Shown here in pieces: positions 46,998 to 58,972 of a stretch of 64,000 nucleotides of DNA. Under the pieces are notes generated by a model. The model ran no database searches. It was not told the DNA's origin and saw only the letters and a program-made list of their open reading frames with translations. The stretch is taken from assembly GCF_000001735.4 (NCBI RefSeq), contig NC_003070.9:24227971-24291970 (forward strand), written 5' to 3'. The translations under genes and the position numbers were made by a program. This stretch comes from Arabidopsis thaliana (taxonomy: Eukaryota > Streptophyta > Magnoliopsida > Brassicales > Brassicaceae). Position 1 is the first letter of the stretch. Each line of letters starts with the position of its first letter.

Positions 46998-47640
46998 TTG
47001 AATTTAGAAAGACGAATTCGTAAAAATGAAAATTTATGTGAAGTATCAAACCTCTATGTTTTGGATTCTGATCCATCTCTTTCAGGTACTACTTTTTTTA
47101 GTGCCTCTGTTATTGCAGATTCTCACACTTGGCATAACAGGCTAGGCCATCCTTCTTCTTCTAAAAGTGCTATCCTTTCAGATTGACTCCCTACTCATAA
47201 GAATAAAAAGGTCAATCAGACCATTTGTAAAATCTGTCCTTTGGCTAAACAAAAACACTTACCTTTTAAATCTCATAATAACATTTGTGATGAACCTTTT
47301 GATCTGATTCACATTGACATTTTGGGCCCTTTTTCAGTTGAAACCTCAGAACAGAAGGTTTTCGATATTTTTGAACCATAGTGGATGATCATTCAAGGGC
47401 TACTTGGGTCTATCTTCTCAAAAGTCAAAGTGAGGTTCTCACTGTCTTCCCAGGGTTTCTAAAGCTCATAGAAACTCAATACAAAAGGGTAGCCAAAGCT
47501 GTTAGAGCCGATAATGCTCATGAACTCAAATTTCACACTCTTTTTAAATAAAAAGGCATTCTTTCTTATCATTCTTGCCCTGAAACTCCTGAACAAAATT
47601 CTGTTGTTGAGAGGAAACCCAAAGATTCATTCCTTTGTTC
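46998..47640 (+). mobile_element. Ty1/copia GAG-pre-integrase and integrase fragment within the insert
   Basis: Read across several stops, the plus strand gives WHNRLGHPSSSKSAILSD, then CKICPLAKQKHLPF (zinc-binding His/Cys set of the integrase N-terminus), FDLIHIDILGPF (first catalytic Asp), VDDHSRATWVYLLKSQSEV and AVRADNAHELKF (second Asp). It ends near PEQNSVVER (catalytic Glu region altered). No LTRs. Plant mitochondrial genomes carry retrotransposon scraps, so it may have travelled with the organelle DNA. Confidence 0.75.
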
Positions 47641-48239
47641 ACAACAACTGCCCGCAAGATTTTTCTCTCTACGTTGGATGATCGAACTTCTTAGTGTTAA
47701 GCAAAGCACTATCAACAAAAGTTCGTCGTGAAGATCAGCTCTCCTCAATAGTCAGATAGGATCTTAGACACCGGGGACCGGCTTCGCGGGATCGCCTTAA
47801 AGGACCTGATCCACTCATGGCGAAGCTTATTTGGGCGGTGTTTTCTTGATCCGATTTATCACTTGAATGAGTCATTCTCTGAAAGCATGGTGCTTGCCTC
47901 CTCCCTTCTTGGAGCTCGTCCATTCGTTGGGTGATCCCTTGCTCTCACGTTCGAGTGTTTTCTCGTCGTTTAGGCCGGTGAGTGAGATTTCTGCTCATTG
48001 CAGTCACCTCCGGGGTTCTTCGCACCTGGATAGTACCAGGACCCGTGTGCCCCGGCCCTTGATCAGATAAAGCTGCCCGCCCGAAGCCCGACCTATGACC
48101 CATAACTCAAAATGAGCCTTGCGACGAGACGCGGACATTACCCATGCTGCGGTTCCCTCCGGTCCGTTCCCGGGTTGGGTTAGGGGAACATCCGAGCGAT
48201 GATTGCCTTCGCGGATACAAACGCGCTCACAAGACGCAC

Positions 48240-48321
48240 AATAAGAATAAGACCAATAGATACTTCATAAGAGACCATTTGAGCTGCAGATCGTAATGCT
48301 CCTAGAAAGGCATATTTCGAA
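48240..48321 (-). pseudogene. nad1: mitochondrial nad1 exon 2 (82 bp) copy
   Basis: On the minus strand the frame reads [27 protein letters not shown], a conserved part of NADH dehydrogenase subunit 1. It is followed directly by GTGCGTC, the usual 5' start of a group II intron. The length, 82 bp, equals that of nad1 exon 2 as I remember it. Non-functional in the nucleus: only one exon of five, in a reading context that needs organelle splicing. Confidence 0.85.
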
Positions 48322-48373
48322 TATAGAGGAGTTCAAGTTACCAACAATCAACGAGTTGATCATACCCTTCTAT

Positions 48374-48421
48374 GAACCGTACGAGCACGTCCTCTCTCAC
48401 ACCCCACCGCGCTTACGGCTC
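48374..48421 (-). other. group II intron domain V-like hairpin (nad1 trans-intron 3' half)
   Basis: On the minus strand GAGCCGTAAGCGC and GCTCGTACGGTTC pair as the typical domain V hairpin, about 55 bp before the nad1 exon. This fits the 3' half of the trans-spliced intron before exon 2. Confidence 0.65.
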
Positions 48422-48423
48422 TA

Positions 48424-49801
<1,378 letters not shown>

Positions 49802-50328
49802 ATGGAGAAAATAGTGTTCAGGAAAATTGTGTTTGTTGCCTTCTTATTGTCCCTTTCATGTGAGTCCATCTTTCAACTCTAAATTTAACTTCAGCGCATT
49901 ATCATAGTGTTCTTTATTTTTCATGATAATCTTTATTGTCCACATGCAAGTTAACCGTTTTTCTTACATATAGTTTATCTTTTTTAACAACAAAGCCAAA
50001 GAAACAAAATAATTCTTTTGTAAGAAAAAAAAGAAGGCAAATCAATTCAAATCAAGATGATCATATATATTCGTAATAAGAAACGAATATGGAACCTAAG
50101 TGCATAATATTCGTAATGATTCAAACTATGTTATATATAGGTTTATTGGAGGGAGAAGCAAGAATGAGTGGAGATGTAACAATACAACGTGGAGGGTCTT
50201 GCAACAACGACAATACCTGTCACGATACATGTCCGGGTTGCCGTATCACACAATGTATTTTCAGGCAATGTGTTTGTACTCGTTGTAACACTCCACGATC
50301 AAGTTTACGTATTGAATCTCATATGTAA
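49802..50328 (+). CDS. defensin-like (DEFL) secreted cysteine-rich peptide
   Basis: Two exons (49802-49859 and 50141-50328) with the intron inside the signal peptide region, the standard DEFL layout; codon T|GT for Cys spans it. The product starts MEKIVFRKIVFVAFLLSLS (signal peptide), followed by a short acidic stretch and a mature part with eight cysteines spaced C-x5-C-x3-C-x2-C-x4-C-x4-C-x1-C-x2-C. The CxC near the end is the defensin-type CS-alpha-beta signature. DEFL genes are often expressed in ovules, synergids or seeds; nothing in the sequence shows where this one is. I recall At1g65352 here. Intact reading frame. Confidence 0.75.
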
Positions 50329-52380
50329 TCTTGCTTGTAATAAACTATCCAGATTTGTGATGACAAGATGATAATAATAAACATTTTTACTTTTATTTTA
50401 TACTAGTGTTTTTTTTTTCTCATACTCTAGGTCACTTTTACAAACATCAACAAGTGGAACTACATACATCTTATAAAATGCAGTATATCTTAAAGTAGTC
50501 CTCGTATAAAAACCCTTGCAAGTTGCAACTGTTGAAAATCTAATACAATATTTTAACGCATTTTCCCCCTTTTGACATAAATTCCATAAGTTTCATTTTC
50601 TTCAAATTGTAAATTACTGGAGTTTCTTAATCTCTTTTATAACGGATGTACTTATTTAAGAAAAATAGAAAATAAGCATTTGCACAAATTAAGAAAAAGA
50701 TAAGCATAACCACAACTGAATTAAGAAGGAAGGTTTTGATCGGAGGAAGGTTTTAAAACCACAATTGAAGAAGCCAGCTTGAAAGACCGGGATTAATATA
50801 TGAATTATGTAGATTTTTATTATTGTGTGATTTGATATTTTCAATTTTAATGTTCTGTTTCAAAGATGATTGACTATATTCCTCGGTTAATAAAGCCAAT
50901 ACATTACAATATATATGACGATATCTGAATGTATAACTCTCTGTAATGTAGATATATTTTTGGTTTCTATGGGGTCAGAGACAATTGCTGCTCTGTGGTT
51001 TTTACACACTTGGTTATTTATCGGATGTGTATAGTAGCTTAACATGCTTGATAATTCCATGTATGTGTTTAGAGTTTAGTTTTCATTATCAGATAGATAT
51101 TAGTTACACTTTATATTGAGGTCCCTAAGTTAAACCATGCATATTCACTATCATTATTTCGGTAAAAGTTAATTATACTCAAGATGGTTTCTCAGTTTGG
51201 GGGAGTTGCAAGACTGTAGAAAGACCTTGATCTCCATTGCCTTCACTTCACCATGAGTGAGCTTAAAAGGTAACTTTCATTTTCAAAATGTGATCTTCTG
51301 TTATGTCTATGCGATCATTCTAAATGAAACATTAGTAACGTCACTGATATTTCAATACTCAAACTAAACAAACGGATAAAGAGAAAGTGAATTGACTAAC
51401 AAACTGGTGTATATATGCTTTATATCCAAAGCCTTTTTTCGTTTTGTTTAAGTCGTTCTTATCTCCACTCTCTTTTTTATTTTCTTTGAAGGGCACAATA
51501 TCACTATTGTATACGGCTTTTGTTGCTAAACTACTTTTTATAACCTATTCCCATGGTGGCAAGAATTTGTTAATGCAATTTCTGGAGAAATAAAGGTAAT
51601 GTAGTCTCTAGCTGTAAGTAAGGAAATCACTTTAAGAAAATGCAGATACTATACAGGAAATTCGGCTACTCTTGAGAAAAGTCATCTACTTAGGCAAAAG
51701 ATAAAGTGCAAAATTTAACGTTGATATCCGATATACATAGATAGGAACGAGTACAAATATGAGATTTGTTCTTTACAAAGCAATTTTACATGCACCACCA
51801 ATACAATCAAAGAAAAATAGGTATCTGCCCAATGTTTTCTGGCGTTTACTTTAGCAAGCAAATCTTGCAATTCATCAAAATGTTTATGAGTTCTTGAAAT
51901 CATTATAATAATATAAAATATCTAACTTATTTTCCAAATTTTGTCACTTAACATTTAACATTGCCACCACTTATTATAGTTAAAATTTACATTGTTGTAA
52001 AGAAATTTCAATAACAAAATATTTAAGAATATTATCCAAGTTTTATTTATTTATTTATATATTTTAATTATAAAACTCCAAATAAAATAAACATTTAAAA
52101 TAATTAAAATACTATGGCATAGTATTAGAGTGAGTCGATTTCTAGTATAATCAATTATATACTTTTATTGTCAAAATATATAATTTACTCCTACAATGGT
52201 AATTTATTATTGTTATAATGTTTGGCATTCAAATTTGTTACCTTATGTGATTGTAAAGTAAAACATAAGATGTCGTCATGTGTCATGTTTAAATTGGATT
52301 AATATATTTAAAGATAACATAAACTAGTTTTTAACCTTATCTAAAAAGAGAGTTATACATTTATTTATTTAGATATTTTT
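50329..52380. other. long AT-rich intergenic DNA
   Basis: No convincing gene. Frames such as 51715-51903 have no domain. I cannot identify a transposon with both ends. Confidence 0.4.
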
Positions 52381-52389
52381 AATATGACA

Positions 52390-52850
52390 ATAAAAATTTG
52401 AAAATTCGGAGATAAAACATAATTTAATTATTTTTACATCAAAAGTCGGCAGTCTAAAAATTCAAAAGCAGGCGATTAAAAATAAATTATTGGACAACTT
52501 TTTTAATTTAGATATTTTTAATACTACAACAAAAAGTTGAAAATAATTTTAATAATGAATTATTATACAATTGTTTTTATTTAGATAATTTTAATCTTAT
52601 ACAAAATACTTGAAAAGGCGGCGATGACATAAAGTATTAAGGAACTAATTTAGTTGGATTCTTTGTAACATCCAAAAATAAAAACTTAGAAAGGGGAATC
52701 AATCTTAGAGATGTGTGAAATATATATATATATATATATATGTTTATCTCACAATAAAAACTTGAAGAGTCGGCGATCACAGTTAAAATATCAAACAACT
52801 ATTACTTAATATGCAATAAGAACTTTGAAAGTCGGCGATCAAACTTAAAT
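52390..52850. repeat. degenerate repeated motif (AACTTGAAAGTCGGCGATCA type)
   Basis: At least six diverged copies at about 52395, 52442, 52470, 52605, 52760 and 52820, each a 20-25-bp block ending in TCGGCGATNA-like sequence followed by an A/T-rich arm with TTTAGATATTTTTAAT. Confidence 0.6.
52721..52741. repeat. (TA)10 microsatellite
   Basis: Uninterrupted TATATA run of about 21 bp. Confidence 0.95.
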
Positions 52851-53366
52851 TTATATTTTTCAATTTTCTATATAATAAAAGGAAGTTGGACATAATATTT
52901 CATTAATGCATTATGAATTTTATATAAATCTTAAACACTTAATAATTATTTATTTTATTTTATAAGATTAGTTTGATTAATAAAAAAGGTTAAAAAGGAT
53001 ATTGACTATAGAAAATAATGGAAAAAATCCTTTAACCAATCATTGGTACCTATATTTGATAGGTTTGTAATAGGAAAGATATCCCCAAAATTTTTAATAA
53101 CTTGACAGGCTGTAACAAATATAATAGCTAAATGATAATGTTATAGATAAAACTGTAATAATTATATACCTTTTATTGACAAAATCTGTAAATCTGTATC
53201 TAAGCCTTAAATGGTAATTTATAATTTATTTCTAATATATAAAATAGGAAATTATATTTACATTTAAAACTCTAAACAAATTTTGTATGTTTTTTTCTAT
53301 AAATACAAAGACATATTATCTTTAATACAATCAATTCAATTTTTCTTTCTTCAAAACATCTAAAAA
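52851..53366. other. AGL23 promoter region
   Basis: AT-rich; TATA-like CTATAAATA at about 53298-53306, about 65 bp before the AGL23 ATG. Confidence 0.45.
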
Positions 53367-54181
53367 ATGGTGAAAAAAACTCTTGGTCGTAGAAAGGTAG
53401 AGATAGTGAAAATGACTAAGGAATCAAACCTTCAAGTCACATTTTCCAAGAGAAAAGCTGGTCTTTTTAAGAAGGCTAGTGAATTTTGCACATTATGTGA
53501 TGCAAAAATTGCGATGATCGTGTTTTCACCAGCTGGAAAAGTATTTTCTTTTGGTCATCCAAATGTTGATGTTCTGCTTGACCACTTTCGAGGGTGTGTT
53601 GTAGGACACAACAACACAAACCTTGATGAAAGCTACACAAAGCTTCATGTTCAAATGCTCAACAAATCCTACACTGAGGTAAATGTCAATTGTTGGCAAT
53701 ATCTAATATTTGTTTCTCTCTTATTTTTCGATTTTGATATTGAATATTATATAAATGTTTCACAATTCATGGATATTCTTAACAAATTCATTATTCGTGG
53801 ATTTATTCGTAGGTGAAGGCGGAAGTAGAAAAAGAACAAAAGAATAAGCAGTCGCGGGCTCAAAATGAAAGAGAAAACGAAAACGCTGAGGAGTGGTGGA
53901 GTAAGTCTCCATTAGAACTCAACTTAAGTCAATCAACCTGTATGATACGTGTTCTTAAAGATTTGAAGAAGATAGTTGATGAAAAAGCAATTCAATTAAT
54001 CCATCAAACAAACCCAAACTTCTATGTTGGAAGTTCTAGCAATGCTGCTGCTCCAGCAACTGTTAGTGGTGGTAATATCTCCACAAACCAGGGGTTCTTT
54101 GATCAAAACGGAATGACGACTAATCCTACTCAAACACTTCTGTTTGGATTTGATATTATGAATCGCACACCAGGAGTTTAA
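53367..54181 (+). CDS. AGL23: AGL23, type I M-alpha MADS-box factor
   Basis: Two exons (53367-53678 and 53813-54181) with a 134-nt GT..AG intron; 226 residues. MADS domain at residues 1-60 ([61 protein letters not shown]), a charged coiled-coil region ([25 protein letters not shown]) and an Asn/Thr-rich tail. The M-alpha class is shown by the GRRKVEI start and 'SFGHPNV'. AGL23 is required for female gametophyte development and for chloroplast formation in embryos according to published genetics. The frame also stays open through most of the intron, so retention would give a 149-residue variant truncated after the MADS domain. Confidence 0.95.
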
Positions 54182-54266
54182 ATAAGTCTATCCTCATTAT
54201 GGGTCTTGGTACTATAAGTTCATCTCTCTCGTTGTTGACTTTTTAAGTCTCCAATAGTTTGTTGTG

Positions 54267-54301
<35 letters not shown>

Positions 54302-54559
54302 GTTGGTGTCGTATGTCTTTTAATTAAGTCTTGAGTCAATTGGCTTGTTGTTTCTTTTCGTTGTTCTTTGTGTCTTGTAGCTTTCGATGTTTTTTGGTGG
54401 AACATGAATAAAGCTATATGAAGTTTTATAATATTTTCATTACTGTGATCTTATATGTTTATTGTGTATATGGAACTATATATTTTTGAGGCATAGTTAA
54501 TATTCTAGTAATTTCCCAAAGATCTATATAAGTCTAGTAATTTACAACTTTGATATGCT
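54182..54559. other. AGL23 3' flank with T29 run
   Basis: Includes an unbroken T29 at 54269-54297. Confidence 0.7.
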
Positions 54560-56400
54560 ATATTAACTCAGCCAGCACAACCACAAAGCTATAGACATCA
54601 CTCTTTGCTGTGAATTGGCTAGACTGAAAGTACTCAGGATCCATATATCCCATCGCGAAACTTTGGCTCGATATTTCTCATCTAACATGATGTTTGTAGA
54701 CTTGACGTCTCTGTGATAGATTGGAGATGATTCAGCCGAGAGCAAGTATGAAAGAGCTCATGCAATATCCACTGCTATGCGGAGACGTACATCCCAAGTA
54801 ATCATCGTGAAATCATCAGCTTATCGTGAAGATGCTCGAAAAGGTTGCCATTGGGAATAAACTCGTAGACGAGAAGAAGGACATTTGTCTCATTACGGAA
54901 ACAACCTAAGATTTTCACGATTCTATGGTTAATCTGCGAAAGAATTACAACCTCATTGATGAACTCTTCTAGCTTGTCTGCGTCCACAACTTTGGGTTTC
55001 TTTACTGCTACAATTCTAGCATCGACAAGCATTCCCTTGTACACAGTACCTTGACCACCCTGACCAAGTATTCTATTTAGGCTGAAGTTTTCAGTGGCTT
55101 TCTCTAACTCACTCGAGCTGAACACTCTTGTCTTCTCGACATTGCCTTCTGTTGAAGTCAATTGTTGTTGCAACAATAAACCCCCAGTACGTTTGAAGAA
55201 CTTTCTCTTTTGGTTTAGCCTCATTTGTTTTCTACTAAATTTTATAACCAATATACTCCACCAATGAAGATTAACAAGCCTAACCCTGCAAACCGGCAAA
55301 AACAAAATGATTAGATATATCTTGGAAATATAAATACTAAAAAATGAATAACTTCTATTTTATTTTATTTTGGTGTGTTGAATATTAACTTCTTTTATTG
55401 CTTGTGTAGATGGTAATATTAATTACTAATGGCTAATTAGGGGTGTTAATTTGTGTAAATTCTCATTTATTTAAATGCGAATTACTTTGATCCATACGGA
55501 CCTATTTAGACCAATTTATAATTTAAGCAATATATATCACTACAAAAAAACGGCCTTTAACGTCATTTTATTTAGATGTTAACCTCGGTATTTATATGAC
55601 CTAGTTATAATGACATCCGTATTTAATTGACAATTAATAACATCGGTATTTAACTGATTTTGAGATCTAAAAATAAGAAGAAAACTTTAAATACAATTAC
55701 TGACCTTGGCATCCGACGTATGGGTTGCCGTTGTAACCGCTATTGCATGCACAACTTGCATATCTTAAATTCACATTATAATCACATACATGGATCAATA
55801 AATTCCTTCTTATTGTACTCTGTTAAATTCTGGCATCCCAAAGAGTCTATAAACGAAAGATCCGTAGTGTGAATAAACCATCCTAGCTCAACGTGAGAAT
55901 ATCGTAGAGCATGGATCTGTTGTGGACTGTATCTACCCAACATATCATACGGTTCGTCTGTTAAGAAAGCAAATTTGCACCCTTTAGTTGTTGTGTAACT
56001 TGTGTTACTATCTTCTATTTTGACACCAACAGTCAACACGTTGAACCCCATAAGGCATGCTTGCCTTGCAGGCTGCAGCATCCAATAGCATTGCAACTTG
56101 TTGACCTGAATAGAACACAAGCGTGGAGTATCCGATTCGTCAGCGCTGCCTTGTTATAGCAATTGATTCTTGCAAAGTAATAATCTGAAGCTATAAGGTT
56201 TTTTGCGCCACAACTTGACTTGCATCCCACCACACTTGGCTCGACATTCGTTAAGGATGCCGTATTGTTGCAACCAGCCGCTATAAGTGTTTGTGCTATT
56301 TTTCTTATGTATCTCTTCTCTGTTTATAGTCTCAGATTTCTGGTATGCAGGTTGTGGCCAGAGATTCTGTTTTATGAAGCTGGTCCATTGATGGCCTAAA
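54560..56400 (-). pseudogene. wall-associated-kinase-like (WAKL) pseudogene
   Basis: Minus-strand remnants in the right order. Extracellular cysteine-rich pieces come first (AGCNNTASLTNVEPSVVGCKSSC, then YCFARINC-like and GRYSPQQIHALRYSHVELGWFI near 55860-56250). Next is a juxtamembrane basic segment and the kinase start [33 protein letters not shown] with VAVKKPK (Lys present). Then [22 protein letters not shown] has HRD intact but the following DFG is replaced by SRWDIW. Frames change between blocks and the kinase C-lobe is missing after about 54560. A CACTA-type transposon end lies in the gap between extracellular and kinase parts. TAIR, as I recall, also has no coding gene here. Confidence 0.8.
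55539..55665. mobile_element. CACTA (En/Spm-type) transposon terminus
   Basis: CACTACAAAAAAACGGCC at 55539 is a CACTA end; three subterminal repeats of the AACATCGGTATTTAA type follow (about 55583, 55612, 55637). The opposite end is not seen, so this is a solo terminus or deleted element. Confidence 0.55.
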
Positions 56401-56589
56401 GAGTGAATAGATAAGTTAAGCAGTGAAGGTCCCTAGTTTCTGCAACTTCAAAGAGCTAGAGGAATGTGTTGAGACATTTTGAGATATACACAAACAAAAA
56501 TTAATAACTAAGAAGTTCATTAAATAAACACATAAAACAGAGTAGTCATACAATAGTCAGATATGCATGATGGACAAAGAGATATTCCT

Positions 56590-56757
56590 AAATATAGATA
56601 GAGCGTTTGGTGGAAACAACTTCACATTCAGTTCTACGCTTAACACAAATAGTCCTAGAGTAGTAGACATGGCATGATAGCTAAATAGATATAGATAGAG
56701 TGTTTGGTGGAAACAACTTCACATTCTCTTCTACGCTTAAAACATTTTCCTAGAGTT
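56590..56757. repeat. 97-bp-period tandem duplication at the end of the MATH gene
   Basis: GTTTGGTGGAAACAACTTCA and following bases occur at 56605 and 56702 with CTAGAG ends. The copy nearer the gene contains the MATH gene's stop codon. Confidence 0.85.
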
Positions 56758-57931
56758 CACAACTTCACATTCGATCTCCACATTCAAAGTATCTTCATCC
56801 AAGTAAGCCTCCTGAAGATCAGCTAAAGACAAGGATTGAGGAATACCCCTCGCTTTGGTCGCTGCCATGATCCATTGTTGAACTACAAGAACAAGGAATC
56901 AATGTCGTCAAAAGAGTTGGGACATTTGCTTATTGAAAATGTCATCAGTATCATCCATCAAGGCAAGACATAAGCATTGTGAAAATAGTAATATCAATAG
57001 TTTTTGACTTACGCCAGACTGTTTTGTGTTTGGATCCACGCGGGTCTAAAGCCCTTAGTTGTGCTCGCACGGAAATCATCTCACCAGGCGATAAGACTTC
57101 ACCGTCAGCTAAATGCAAGTACTTGCAGAACTCGTTATCTGCCTCAGAGTCTCCCTTTGGATACACAGTTAGAGTCCTGTAAAACATTATCATCCACTTG
57201 TTAGCAAGTTACCACTAATACACTCATACAACAATATCTATCAGAAGGAAAAAACTCACCAATTCTTTCCTCCCATTGCAAAGGTTTTAGATATGCAATC
57301 ATTCTGTTTCAGAACAGAGAAATCACGAATGCTCCAAGAGAATTTGTGAAAAGGGAGATTCTCATCAACAGGGACGGGTGATGAAGCAATCTTCACATGA
57401 GCACCAAACTCACATGGTTCTCCTTCCACGATAAATCCCTTTGCAGGGTCAGTGAATGTTTCAAGCGACATAGCTTTTGGCAATCCCCAAACCGTTTTAG
57501 AAGAACTGAAACGCTTAACTTCAACATCTACATGTTTACACGTATACACACACATTACGATTCATTCATTCATATATACATACGAGAGAAAAAGAGAGAT
57601 AATAAGGATTTGAGCATACGAACCTTGGATTGAGAGGTACTTGTTGTCTTTCTTGTTAAAGACAAAGAAAGAGAGATAATCAAACACATCAATGGGTGGT
57701 GTTGTGGATGAGAGACATTCCACATACATAGACACAAAGCCCTTTCCATTGTCCTCTTCGTTTCCTTTTGGGTAAACAACCAATCTCCTGATTTTTACAA
57801 AAAAGGCAACATTTCTTAGTTATATATGCTTGTAGTGAAGAAAGATGTGAAAGTCTGACAAGAGAACAAGACGAAGGAGGAGTCTTTCTCCAAGTCTTCA
57901 ACATTGCAGAATCTGATGCATATGAACCCAT
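56737..57931 (-). CDS. MATH (TRAF-like) domain protein, N-terminal part damaged
   Basis: Minus-strand gene. Exons clear at about 57788-57630, 57527-57260, 57176-57013 and 56889-56737 (stop TAA). They encode two MATH repeats: RLVVYPKGNEEDNGKGFVSMYVE...FVFNKKDNKYLSIQ, then HKFSWSIRDFSVLKQNDCISKTFAMGGKNWTLTVYPKGDSEADNEFCKYLHL. The first exon starts MGSYASDSAMLKTWRKTPPSSC at 57931, the usual family start. The segment that should carry the first half of MATH repeat 1 (the RYxSRxFxxGxYxW region) is missing between about 57860 and 57790, and I find no splice that joins exon 1 in frame with the rest. Either an unusual intron is used or the first repeat is broken. I recall At1g65370 here as a TRAF-like gene. 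Confidence 0.7.
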
Positions 57932-58972
57932 TTTCTCTACAAAATGTTGCAACCCTAGAGAGCAAAACAAAACATACCCATAATCAGAAATGATCTGACG
58001 AAAATCGAGTTACAATACACAAGAGAACATTTTTTTTAGAATTCTCAGATATTAAAAATGACACAGAAAGCTTTATGCTTTTTCCTCTTAAAAGACTAAA
58101 CAAGTTGAAATCTAGAGAAAGAACTGACCAACCTGAGACAACGAGAGAGACTTGAGAGATTTCTTCGGCACTTACTATTAGATCTAGGGTTTAGATACCA
58201 TTTATATAGAGAAAGTTTTAGAGTTGCACAAAACATAAATTAATGTGTTAGAATGGGCCTAAAGCTACAAAGCTGGCCTGGTTTTGTTTTAAATTGTTGG
58301 TTTCATGGACATTTTCGACATCTTCGAACATGTTATTTTTTGAGACTATGCAAACTTGAAGCTCTTTACTCGAGTTGAAATCGTATGACTTATAGTGAAA
58401 TTGTACATTTGGTTTCGATTTTTCTTTTACACTCTTTCTTCTTTGAGCCGGTAAATTTGGAATTTTTCTTCATAGTGGAATCATATGCTGTTTTTTTTTT
58501 TTATAGTAAACGTTACAAGAATGAATGGTAACTTTATCCAAAAAAAAAGAATCATATTATTTTGAAATGATTTTAAGTAAATTCTAGGTTCAATAACATA
58601 AGATTTGAGACTAAATTTAAAATTTCTTAGTAAAATATATGATTTTTTTATAAATACCTATAAAATTAGTAATTAACAATACGGATTACGTACTGAATCA
58701 AACCCTTTGTATTTTGTTTTTCCTAGAAATAAGTGTAGATTTTTGGAATTTTGCATTAATTAATCACTTCTTGGGTCTGAAAGGCTAAAACAAAAGGAAC
58801 CGAAAGAGAATGTTCTCTCTGTCTTTATCTTCCACTTCCACTTCCAGGTCGCGTTGCTTCACTCTCCATTGCAAAGAGAGGTCTCTGCGATTTCTGCAAC
58901 TCACCCCTGAAACCTTCTTAATTTACTTCAACTGCCGCTATACCTAAAAACTTCATCTTTCTCCTCTGAGCT
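57932..58972. other. promoter region between divergent MATH and CLV2 genes
   Basis: Contains a TGGGCC element at about 58254 and the CLV2 5' UTR (pyrimidine-rich, 58810-58970). Otherwise AT-rich without a gene. Confidence 0.45.

Noticed and set aside
47867-48070. 67-codon frame in the mitochondrial insert
   Set aside because: Lies in what appears to be nad1 intron DNA; the antisense frame at 47735-47923 is equally open, so neither is supported.
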